A stretch of DNA of 64,000 bases from assembly GCF_021168455.1 (NCBI RefSeq), contig NZ_JAJOZR010000018.1, positions 7,257 to 71,256 on the forward strand, in the 5' to 3' direction. Of this stretch, positions 56,726 through 64,000 are shown piece by piece (position 1 is the first letter of the stretch; each line of letters starts with the position of its first letter). Origin of the DNA: Ferranicluibacter quercicola. Lineage in GTDB: Bacteria > Pseudomonadota > Alphaproteobacteria > Rhizobiales > Rhizobiaceae. The notes below the pieces were generated by a model that saw only the letters and a program-made list of their open reading frames with translations, searched no databases and had not been told where the DNA came from. A program made the translations under genes and the position numbers.

Positions 56726-57250
56726 CCACCGGGACGCTCTACTTAACCAGGGAACAGGCCGCAGCTCACCCCAAGACGACGCGTTCGTCGGCGAACATCT
56801 CGTTTCCTTTTTCAAAACGAAGACGTGCAAAGCTCGACGCAACATCCACCCCGCATCGTTTGGCCGACCTCCGTGACCACACGACCAAGCCCGCAAACGC
56901 GACAGTCGTCGTGGGAGAGATAAACGGATGCATCGTCGGTAGCGATCTATCGAGCCGGAGCGCCCGGCAGCGAGGCCTGGATCCGTGGCGCGCGCCCTGC
57001 GCGACCTCGGTGTCGGCTCGGTCGTCGAAGGTCAAGGCCTATCGGTGCAATTGGTACTCGAGGCCAACAGCATCGCCAGGGACTGGCGATTCTCCGCGAT
57101 GTGTCTCAGTATCCGGAGGGAGGCGGAAGGATTTCTCAGACTCTACGAGAAACACGGCTACGTGCGCGATGCCGCGGGCGATCTCGATCTCCTTCCGGAG
57201 ATTTTCCTTCTAGGCTTCAGCAAGCCTCTCTGAAAAATTGGTCCAACAGC
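56726..57250. other. 525-bp gap, mostly decayed sequence
   Basis: No intact gene. The only protein-like signal is the GNAT-like remnant at 56985-57233. Confidence 0.4.
56985..57233 (+). pseudogene. Possible remnant of a GNAT acetyltransferase
   Basis: 82 residues with a C-terminal GNAT-like stretch (EAEGFLRLYEKHGYVRD) but no intact acetyl-CoA loop, and an in-frame TAG about 30 codons before. The start (GTG 56985) has no ribosome site. Probably the end of a broken gene. Confidence 0.3.
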
Positions 57251-57946
57251 TCAGTCGGGATCAATGAGGTGGCCGCAGTTCGTGCATCTCGCGCCATTCC
57301 AGCTCGTCGGACCACAATTCGGACAATCCCAACTAGGATGCAGCGTTTCACCCTTGGGCCGCATGCCAACGAGCCCGGTGCGGCCTCGGATCATGTAGCG
57401 ATCATTGTCCTCGGCGACGATCGTCATACCCGGAGCGAATTCTAACGGCTTGCCTTTGCGTTCTGGCTCGCGATTTTCCTCGTGATGGCGATAGAAAAGC
57501 TGCTCAAGTCTACTTCGATGTCTTTCGGGCAGCTTGCCTTCCTCAAGGGCCCGAACGATTCGTCCAGTCGCGACGCTGAGTGCGCGATCGCTCAAGAAGT
57601 CGTCGTGAAGCTTTGCGGCCCGTTCTGCCCGATCTGCGGCGCGCTCGAGCTTCATCTGAATCAACGGACTGACCTTGAATACGCGTCCGCTCTTGCTTCC
57701 GTTGCACCTGCGATGGGCAGGCATCCAGTTCGCCCACGAATTGACATCGAAATTCTGAGAGAGGGTGAATTCCTCCAGGATCGCTAGTAGCTTTTCCGTG
57801 CCGCCCAGCGACTCCGGGATGATGTGGTCGACTTCGACCGCGGAGAAGGCGACAGGCTCCTCGCAGAGCCAGCACCGCTCACCGTGCACAGTCCAGACCG
57901 CATATCTTTCGGCATCGGTGAAGGCATGTTTTGCTGGCTGGGACAT
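57251..57946 (-). CDS. HNH endonuclease with C-terminal zinc ribbon
   Basis: 231 residues. HNH motif: CxxC (CWLC 25-28), VDHIIPESLGG (His41) and MPAHRRCNGSKSGR. A long helix (about 95-160) is followed by a four-Cys zinc ribbon at the C-terminus (CPNC and CTNC). A single-gene nuclease in a defence island, likely restriction-like. It is divergent from the ImmA operon. Confidence 0.82.
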   Translation of the reverse strand: MSQPAKHAFTDAERYAVWTVHGERCWLCEEPVAFSAVEVDHIIPESLGGTEKLLAILEEFTLSQNFDVNSWANWMPAHRRCNGSKSGRVFKVSPLIQMKLERAADRAERAAKLHDDFLSDRALSVATGRIVRALEEGKLPERHRSRLEQLFYRHHEENREPERKGKPLEFAPGMTIVAEDNDRYMIRGRTGLVGMRPKGETLHPSWDCPNCGPTSWNGARCTNCGHLIDPD

Positions 57947-58285
57947 ATGTATTTCTGCTTGGATTGGTAGCGCACCTTAGGATGATCGTGGTCACCCTGG
58001 CAACGGCCCTCAAGCCTCCACAAGAAGCGATCCCTGCACAGCCGAGGAGAAAAGCAGCCTGCAGGGATCGCGGTCAGTATTCTTGTCGGCAAGGTGGTTC
58101 ATTGGCGAGGCGGCATGGAAGCGATGCGCGTTTGCGGTTATCCTACATAATCCACACGGTTGTGTTATCACCTCGGTACTTCGCAAGCCTCAGTTGAGGA
58201 CGCGACAATATCCATCTATAACGAAATAAGTTTGATATCTTGATTCGGTATCCCGTGCATTTGTACGGTTCTTCAGGAGCGAGAC
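57947..58285. other. 339-bp gap between divergent HNH and ImmA genes
   Basis: Holds the promoter regions of both and the stem-loop at 58027-58071. I see no gene. Confidence 0.5.
58027..58071. repeat. 12-bp perfect inverted repeat
   Basis: GCGATCCCTGCA (58027-58038) and TGCAGGGATCGC (58060-58071), 21-nt loop. It lies 80 bp upstream of the HNH gene and 215 bp before ImmA. It could be an RNA stem-loop or a dimeric regulator site; not a typical terminator. Confidence 0.55.
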
Positions 58286-58801
58286 TTGGCGACGCGCAAG
58301 GCGATCGAGGACGAAGCGAGCAAGCTGCTTTCGCGGACGGGCGTCGACTCGACCGGTCCAGTAGATCCTGTCGCCGTCGCGAACGAGCTCGGCCTTAAGG
58401 TCTATAACGCAACCTTCGCCGACGAAGGCATTCATGGTCTGATCGCGAAACGACCATCGAGTACCAGCATCTACGTCAATGTGAACGACAGGCCAGTCAG
58501 AAAGCGGTTCACCGTCGCTCACGAGCTCGGGCACTTTGTCCTTCATCTCGCCGCCGGCGAGGGTGAATTCATCGACACGCAAGACAACTTCCGCACCGTG
58601 CAGGATCCCGACACGCCCTGGGACGCCCCGCGCCGGACCGAATGGGAGGCAAACGTCTTCGCCTCGGCCCTCCTCATGCCGAAGGACGCCGTGCTGCGGG
58701 CGTGGAAGGAGATCGCCGATCCGGAAGGAATGGCGGCTTTCTTCCAGGTCTCCCGACAGGCTATGACGTTCCGCCTTGACAGCTTGGGGCTTCTTGAATG
58801 A
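58286..58801 (+). CDS. ImmA/IrrE-family metallopeptidase
   Basis: 171 residues; zinc motif HELGH (79-83) with a later EWEANVFASALLMP. Such proteases cut repressors or anti-toxins in element control and stress response. TTG 58286 has AGGAG upstream. First of four genes joined by 4-nt ATGA overlaps. No partner repressor gene is next to it. Confidence 0.85.
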   Translation: MATRKAIEDEASKLLSRTGVDSTGPVDPVAVANELGLKVYNATFADEGIHGLIAKRPSSTSIYVNVNDRPVRKRFTVAHELGHFVLHLAAGEGEFIDTQDNFRTVQDPDTPWDAPRRTEWEANVFASALLMPKDAVLRAWKEIADPEGMAAFFQVSRQAMTFRLDSLGLLE

Positions 58802-59223
58802 ACGACGCAGGCCTCCCCTCCAAACCGACATCCGTGGTCGACGTTCTGGGCGAGGTCAAACCGCAGGACGGCTCGTCGTGGGAGCCTAACAACTTCGCCG
58901 AATGGGAGGCCCGCGAGCGGCTTCAGGCATACCTCCGCGTATGGTCGCAGCAGACCGACGACGAGCGGAAGATGCGGTCGCTCTACGCGAGGATGATCTT
59001 CTCTCTCATTTGCGTCGAGGTCGCCTTCGCATTCGTGCTAATTGTCCTCATCGGCGCCGACGTCCTTCATTTCGACGTCACGCTGCTCAAGGTCCTCTTT
59101 CCAAGCGTCCTCGCTCAGGTTTTCGGGCTTGGCTACCTCGTCACGCGATATCTCTTCGGAAAGCAGCTCTCGCTGCCGATATCTGAAATTCCCCAGCGAA
59201 AGAGACCCTCGAGGAGCTCATGA
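58798..59223 (+). CDS. Two-helix membrane protein
   Basis: 141 residues: a cytoplasmic 60-residue lead, then MIFSLICVEVAFAFVLIVLIG and LFPSVLAQVFGLGYLVTRYLF. The shape recalls small membrane effectors but no family is recognised. Confidence 0.6.
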   Translation: MNDAGLPSKPTSVVDVLGEVKPQDGSSWEPNNFAEWEARERLQAYLRVWSQQTDDERKMRSLYARMIFSLICVEVAFAFVLIVLIGADVLHFDVTLLKVLFPSVLAQVFGLGYLVTRYLFGKQLSLPISEIPQRKRPSRSS

Positions 59224-60104
59224 GCGAAAAAGACGACAGCAAAAGGAACGGGAACGGACGGAATGGCCAGCCGCGTCGCAAGGCGCTCGACCTTCGTCTG
59301 GCCCTAAACGCCCTGTCGGACGTCGTTCAGAACCGCCCTCCTCCGATCCGCGAGTTCGACCAGATCTACATGAAGGTCGGCGACATGGTCGTGTATGCGG
59401 AGTACTTGTGCCGGAAGCTCGATGGCCGTTCACTTGTCTTCGTTGGCGATGGAGACGCGATCGGACTTTCCATCGCCCACCTGATGAACGAAGGAATCCT
59501 GGACTATGGTCCGAGCAGGATCATCCTCCTCGACTTCGACGAGCGCATGGTGAATTCAGTCAATCGTTTCGCCCAGGGGAACGATTTCGCAGATCGGATG
59601 GAGGCGCGACTTTACAACGTCGCCGACGAGATCGATCCGCCCCTTCTCGAATCCTTCGAGGCCTTTCATATCAACCCTCCCTGGGGGCAGTACAACGACG
59701 GAAAGAGCGTCATTTCGTTTCTTCGGCGTGGCGCGCAGCTCCTAACTGATGACGGATTGGGCGTGGTCGCCATCGCCGACGACGAAACGAAAAAGTGGCC
59801 GGGTCAGGTGCTACGAATGACGCAGAAGGCCGCGATCGACCTTGGCATGGCTGTCGTCGAAATGCAGCCGCACATGCACACCTACCACCTCGAAGACGCT
59901 CCCGAGCTGGCGTCCTGCGCAATGATCTTCAGGAAGGTGGAAAAGTTCGAATTGAAGAACGAGCCGCTGACCACCGAAGAAAAGAAGGACTTCTACGGCC
60001 GCGACCAGCATCTCGAGGCCCGGTTTGTCAGAGAGATCGCGCACATAGGACGCGGCATGGCGGACCCACGAGACTACAAGATCGAAAGCGAGGTTTTAGA
60101 ATGA
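59220..60104 (+). CDS. BpsA-like (bis-aminopropyl spermidine synthase-type) Rossmann transferase
   Basis: 294 residues. Rossmann motif LVFVGDGDAIGLSIAHL, acidic ILLDFDERMV and INPPWGQYND, as in the BpsA/DUF43 family. Archaeal BpsA adds aminopropyl groups to spermidine. The substrate here is unknown; a defence role is inferred from context. Overlaps its neighbours by 4 nt. Confidence 0.65.
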   Translation: MSEKDDSKRNGNGRNGQPRRKALDLRLALNALSDVVQNRPPPIREFDQIYMKVGDMVVYAEYLCRKLDGRSLVFVGDGDAIGLSIAHLMNEGILDYGPSRIILLDFDERMVNSVNRFAQGNDFADRMEARLYNVADEIDPPLLESFEAFHINPPWGQYNDGKSVISFLRRGAQLLTDDGLGVVAIADDETKKWPGQVLRMTQKAAIDLGMAVVEMQPHMHTYHLEDAPELASCAMIFRKVEKFELKNEPLTTEEKKDFYGRDQHLEARFVREIAHIGRGMADPRDYKIESEVLE

Positions 60105-60667
60105 ACGGGATGGAGTCGATAGTATTCATGAAGGTCGGGATGCATGCATCCGAAACCTTCGATGACATCCTTGTGCGAAAGAACAAAGAGTTCGATCGCA
60201 CAGGAATGAGCTTCTGGGGCTACGGCGGTGGGACGATGCACCCGATTTCCAAGCTGCAGCCATTCGCCAAGTACCGGATCAAACAAGGGCGCGACGTCCG
60301 GCTCGTAATGGAGCTGATCAAGTCGAATCATTCGATGTCGGCCGTAGCGGACGAGTATTCGGAAGACGGAGAGAACTGGAAGCCGATCCCGGAAGGGATC
60401 GAGGTTCGCGGATCGAAGTACGCCCTCGTTCTTAATGAAATCGTCCCCGGCGAACTCGAAGTCGACCTCACCCGCTACGTCGTCGGCATCGGCCCGAGCG
60501 AAGGCAAGAACGCCGGCGGTTACATAAAGGGCCGCGTAGACAAAGGATTGCTGGACTACGTCGGTCCTGCGAACGAAGTCTCGCCACGGATCGTGAAGTC
60601 AGCCTACTCGGCGAAGCTCGCGCAACCCTTCGGGGTTCTGCTCAGAGGTGAGCGCCCGGCTCGTTAA
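60101..60667 (+). CDS. FWG-family hypothetical protein, copy 1
   Basis: 188 residues. Segments RKNKEFDRTGMSFWGYGGG (26-44), YALVLNEIVPGELEVDLTRY (about 107-126) and LAQPFGVLL are shared with the convergent gene at 60642-61406. No known domain. Last gene of the ImmA operon; its last 26 nt overlap the convergent gene. Confidence 0.6.
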   Translation: MNGMESIVFMKVGMHASETFDDILVRKNKEFDRTGMSFWGYGGGTMHPISKLQPFAKYRIKQGRDVRLVMELIKSNHSMSAVADEYSEDGENWKPIPEGIEVRGSKYALVLNEIVPGELEVDLTRYVVGIGPSEGKNAGGYIKGRVDKGLLDYVGPANEVSPRIVKSAYSAKLAQPFGVLLRGERPAR

Positions 60668-61406
60668 ACATGGAGGCAGAGCCTGCACGGATCTGGGTTG
60701 CGAACCGCAGCCACGTAGCGGATTCCCCTGCCCTGTGATCGTCGACGCGGCGGCGATCCACCGGTTCGAGCAGCACGGGATCGCAGAGCTTCACGAGGAA
60801 CGGCTGCCGGAGTTCGGCGCGGAAATTGATGCGATATCGCGACGGCGTGGAGGCTTCCGATGTCCTCTCGAGCAGAGAGGTGACCTGCGAAAATCCGACC
60901 TTGCCGCCATTCGGTCCCGCATTCCGGTAGACCGTCGGATCGAACTCGCCTTCGTCCCCTAGAGCTAGATCCTTGTCCGAATAGCAGACCAGCGCGTAGT
61001 GCCGCTTCTTGGGGCCGAGCTTCGTTGTCGCCCTGCTCATCAGCAGGACGTGTGGAGGCAGGTCGACTTCCTGTCCGGTGGCGTTCACGTACTTGCGCCA
61101 GACAAGCACGCTTTCGGGGTACCTGTCCTCGCTTTTCGGTGCTGACAGCATGGTGGAGAAGACGAGATCGACCCGGTCGCTTGACTGTAGCCTGGAGAAG
61201 TCCAGCGGACTTCCAATGCCCCAGAAGAACACGCCATTGCCGGCTTTGCGCTCGAACTCCTTTCGGCGGAATATGTTGAAGAGGTCCTGGCCAGCTTCCG
61301 CCTGCATCTTGGTCCAACACACGAAGCGCGGCGACGCTGAACTAGCCGGCACGTCCGCGCCGAAATCTACGAGCTCGTCCACTTCAGGAAACAGATCGAA
61401 TTGCAT
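60642..61406 (-). CDS. FWG-family hypothetical protein, copy 2
   Basis: 254 residues, read toward copy 1. Shared features: WTKMQAEAGQDLFNIFRRKEFERKAGNGVFFWGIGS (31-65), YALVCYS, GEFDPTVYRNAGPNGGKVGF and RAELRQPFLVKLCDP. It has an N-terminal 25 residues and a C-terminal approximately 40 residues absent from copy 1. GAGGGG before ATG 61406. Function unknown. Confidence 0.62.
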   Translation of the reverse strand: MQFDLFPEVDELVDFGADVPASSASPRFVCWTKMQAEAGQDLFNIFRRKEFERKAGNGVFFWGIGSPLDFSRLQSSDRVDLVFSTMLSAPKSEDRYPESVLVWRKYVNATGQEVDLPPHVLLMSRATTKLGPKKRHYALVCYSDKDLALGDEGEFDPTVYRNAGPNGGKVGFSQVTSLLERTSEASTPSRYRINFRAELRQPFLVKLCDPVLLEPVDRRRVDDHRAGESATWLRFATQIRAGSASMFNEPGAHL

Positions 61407-61569
61407 TGCGGCCCCTCAACCTTTCCACGTCCATGCCCACGATAACAGGATCTTCTAACGCAACCGGTGCAGACATCGAGTCTGCTCGCGCGCCCGCACT
61501 TGCTTTCCACATGGTGCTTGTGTGAGGCCTGTGGAAAGCCTGTGGACAAGCGGTGAATCACCTCATTAT

Positions 61570-61584
61570 GTTCGCGATTTGTTC
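61570..61584. promoter_or_regulatory. Putative LexA box at the island's right edge
   Basis: GTTC-N7-GTTC (GTTCGCGATTTGTTC). It is 164 bp upstream of the minus-strand FWG gene and 25 bp before the mscS remnant. Similar in form to the box at 367-381; chance matches cannot be excluded. Confidence 0.4.
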
Positions 61585-61608
61585 TTTATTCAATCGTCTT
61601 CGGAATAA

Positions 61609-61968
61609 TGGTTCACCGTCGGCTACGACACTGATCTCAAGAAGGCCCGCAAGATCACCAAGCGGATCGGCGCTGACCTGCAGGCCGACCTGGAGCTCGG
61701 CCCTCAGTTCATCCAGCCGCTGGAGATGAAGGGTGTCGAGGAGTTCGGGGACTACGGCATCGTCCTGAGCTTCGCGATGACGACGGTGCCTGGCCAGCAG
61801 ACCTTCATCCGAAGGAAGGCATACGCGATGATCCGGGAAGCGTTCCGGGCAGAAGGCATCGAGTTCGCGCAGCCGACGGTGCAGGTAGGCGGCGACGACC
61901 GGGACGCGGGAGCCGCCGCGGCCGCTTTGGTCAGAACAGGATCACGCAAGCCGACTCAGGGGCCGTGA
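61609..61968 (+). pseudogene. MscS-type mechanosensitive channel, C-terminal remnant
   Basis: 120 codons in frame starting right after a TAA; the encoded VGYDTDLKKARKITKRIG and LEMKGVEEFGDYGIVLSFAMTTVPGQ are the C-terminal vestibule domain of MscS. The membrane part is missing, so the gene was cut, probably when the island inserted. Confidence 0.75.
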
Positions 61969-62047
61969 AAGAATTTGCGACAAACCGTCCGTCACATGAC
62001 CCGGCCCCACGCGGTAGCTCTGACGGACTTGTCTCCTCCGGGTCCGG

Positions 62048-63652
62048 TTAGAAAATCTGTCGGAGGATGACAAACAGGGTGAACGACAACGCGATGGATG
62101 CCGGCAAAGTCAGCACCCAAGCGGTGAGCATGTTGCGGACCGTCGACCACTGGAGGCCGGATCCATTCGCAGCCATCGTGCCTGCGACACCCGAGGACAG
62201 GACGTGGGTCGTTGAGACAGGCATGCCGAAATGATCGGCAGCACCGATCGTCACCATGGCGACGACCTCGGCCGCTGCGCCCTGCCCGTAGGTCAGATGT
62301 GTCTTGCCGATCTTCTCGCCAACTGTGACGACAATACGCCGCCATCCGACCATCGTCCCGAGTCCCAATGCCAAGGCAACCGCGACCTTGACCCATAAGG
62401 GGATGAACTTCGTCGCGTTGTCGACCGCCTGATGGTACGTCTTAACGGCCGCCAAATCCGGCTCGTCCATCGCCAGCAGCTTCTGCTTGTCGATCAGCTT
62501 CAGCGCCTCGCCGATGAGATAGATATCGTTACGGATGTTGCTCACCAAATTGGTGGGTACGGCCTCTATCGTCGGAAATGCAGCCACCTCGGCACTCGTG
62601 GCGTTGATGTAGCGCTGAAGGGCGGCCGTTGTCTTGTCGGACCAAGTCTTGGTCCGGACAGCCTCGCTGACAGCGGCTTTGTAATCTGTCACCGGCGTAC
62701 CCGCCTTCACGTATTTTCCGAGCGACTGCTCGACCTGGACCGAGGCCGTCTTGTAGGCTTCAAGGTAGTTGACGTCGGGCGTACGGTTGAGCGCGAAGGC
62801 CGTTGGCACCAAGCCGATAAGGATGAGCATGATCAGACCCATGCCCTTCTGCCCGTCATTGGAGCCATGGGCGAAGCTGACCCCGGTGCAGGTAAAGATG
62901 AGGAGCGCGCGGATCCACAAGGGCGGAGGCGCATTGCCGACCGGCTCTCGATAGAGCGCCTTGTTGTGCACCAGCCGCTTCATGATCAGAAGAAGCAGAG
63001 CGGACAGGCCGAAGCCGATGAGCGGCGAGATCAGAAGTGAGAGGCCGATATTAGTCGCCTGCGACCAGTCCACGCCGCTGGTCGCACTTCCGGCAGGTGC
63101 CAGAAACTGGTTGGCGAGGCCGACACCGATGATGGAGCCGACGAGCGTGTGGGAACTCGAGGACGGGAGCCCGAGATACCACGTGCCGAGGTTCCAGATG
63201 ATCGCCGCCGTCAGGAGCGCAAACACCATGGCGAGACCCGAACCGGAGCCGACCTGCAGGATTAGTTCGACCGGCAGCAGCGCGACGATGCCGAAGGCCA
63301 CCGCGCCACTCGAGAAGAGAACACCGAGAAAGTTGAAGAAGCCCGACCAGACGACGGCGATTTCCGCCGGCATCGAGCGGGTGTAGATGACCGTCGCCAC
63401 GGCATTGGCCGTATCGTGGAAGCCGTTCACGAACTCGAAGCCGAGCGCGATCATCAGTGCCACGCCCAGCAGGATCCACGGAACGGACGTGGCATTGGTC
63501 AGGTCCTGGCCGAGCGCATAGGCCACATAGCCAAGTCCGCCCACGATGAGAACGCCGAACACGGGAAGGAACCAGCGACCCATCGATCTTTTGTCGAGGG
63601 GATGATCCCGTTCGGAGGAAGATCCATGAAGTGCGGAGAGCTCGGCCATCAC
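62048..63652 (-). CDS. PiT-family inorganic phosphate transporter
   Basis: 534 residues, twelve helices. PiT repeats EFVNGFHDTANAVATVI (N-half) and SFAHGSNDGQKGMG (second half), with a third GAADHFGMPVSTTHVLSSGV. A central loop of about 150 residues carries a helical cytoplasmic domain. The start is ATG 63652 or 63649. Confidence 0.94.
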   Translation of the reverse strand: MMAELSALHGSSSERDHPLDKRSMGRWFLPVFGVLIVGGLGYVAYALGQDLTNATSVPWILLGVALMIALGFEFVNGFHDTANAVATVIYTRSMPAEIAVVWSGFFNFLGVLFSSGAVAFGIVALLPVELILQVGSGSGLAMVFALLTAAIIWNLGTWYLGLPSSSSHTLVGSIIGVGLANQFLAPAGSATSGVDWSQATNIGLSLLISPLIGFGLSALLLLIMKRLVHNKALYREPVGNAPPPLWIRALLIFTCTGVSFAHGSNDGQKGMGLIMLILIGLVPTAFALNRTPDVNYLEAYKTASVQVEQSLGKYVKAGTPVTDYKAAVSEAVRTKTWSDKTTAALQRYINATSAEVAAFPTIEAVPTNLVSNIRNDIYLIGEALKLIDKQKLLAMDEPDLAAVKTYHQAVDNATKFIPLWVKVAVALALGLGTMVGWRRIVVTVGEKIGKTHLTYGQGAAAEVVAMVTIGAADHFGMPVSTTHVLSSGVAGTMAANGSGLQWSTVRNMLTAWVLTLPASIALSFTLFVILRQIF

Positions 63653-63862
63653 AATTTCCTGATTGAACTTTCATCCCCTATTCCGGCATCGTGAACCTCT
63701 CGTGACAGCCAGATGCCGTCCCCCTCGTTTAAAATCCGCGCTCCATCCGACTGTCACCACTGCTTCACAGACGCGCGCTATTCGCCTCTTGCGATCGCCA
63801 CGCATGCGTGAAGCGGAAGCTTCCGCCGCGACGACGGAAACGGAAACGGGGCATCTCCTCTT

Positions 63863-64000
63863 ATGAACATCAGGCGTTTTCTCATCGCCAGCGCTGCGGC
63901 CTTGGCAAGCGGTGGGTCGGTCCATGCTGCCGATGCGATCGTGGCAGCCGATCCGGAAGCCTTGAGCTACGTTCGCGTCTGCGATGCATTCGGCAAGGGC
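63863..64000 (+). CDS. Porin, N-terminal part (cut by window edge)
   Basis: 46 codons. Signal peptide MNIRRFLIASAAALASG, then DAIVAADPEALSYVRVCDAFGKG, the mature start of the Rhizobiales Omp2b/RopA porins. The rest lies outside the window. Confidence 0.85.
   Translation, partial: MNIRRFLIASAAALASGGSVHAADAIVAADPEALSYVRVCDAFGKG

Overview
The window is an alphaproteobacterial chromosome segment, almost certainly Rhizobiaceae (Rhizobium/Agrobacterium/Shinella group). The evidence is the gene order rlpA-dac-tmk-holB-metG-tatD and tgt-queA-ppi-ppi-coaD-gyrA, a B12-dependent ribonucleotide reductase as a single long gene, a Rhizobiales-type porin start, LexA boxes of the GAAC/GTTC type, and EcfG-type (GGAAC-N16/17-CGTT) and RpoE/ChrR-type (TGATCC-N18-TAAG) promoters. 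The species cannot be told from the sequence alone.

Layout. (1) 1-2250: one end of an integrative element. It has a truncated tyrosine integrase, a LexA box driving two small genes, an AlpA-like regulator, a ribbon-helix-helix repressor facing an array of operator-like repeats, an unknown gene and an element-borne tRNA-Arg(UCU), and it ends near a chromosomal tRNA-Ser. (2) 2500-24100: core genes for envelope (rlpA, a degenerate dac), replication (tmk, holB, gyrA), tRNA charging and modification (metG, tgt, queA), purine and CoA synthesis (purC, coaD), two cyclophilins, and several small stress-type genes behind EcfG-like promoters. (3) 24150-32930: a photo-oxidative stress cluster (photolyase, FAD oxidoreductase, DUF1365, Cfa-like methyltransferase, GPH transporter, paired SMR proteins, then SDR and ChrR-like cupin on the other strand). 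It is bracketed by two near-perfect RpoE/ChrR promoters but holds no sigma-factor gene. (4) 33100-49800: metabolic core genes (cysK, alaX, sseA, ilvA, wrbA, gpt, nrdJ). (5) 49800-61600: a defence island. (6) 61600-64000: an mscS remnant, a PiT phosphate transporter and the start of a porin gene.

The most interesting part is 49870-54550, a composite Pycsar-like anti-phage locus of five tightly packed genes in one direction. A tandem class III cyclase, whose two halves seem to share one active site, is followed by a stand-alone E2-like (ubiquitin-conjugating fold) protein and a DUF5706 membrane effector. A second, single-domain class III cyclase and a cNMP-binding/TIR effector come next. A cyclase with an E2 partner copies the logic of short type II CBASS but with a different class of nucleotide cyclase, and two cyclase-effector modules with different effectors share one transcription unit. 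Two perfect palindromes lie just upstream. Farther right are a HEPN-motif protein, an HNH nuclease, and a second unit of overlapping genes (ImmA/IrrE protease, two-TM protein, BpsA-like methyltransferase, FWG-family protein) that meets a convergent paralogue of its own last gene.
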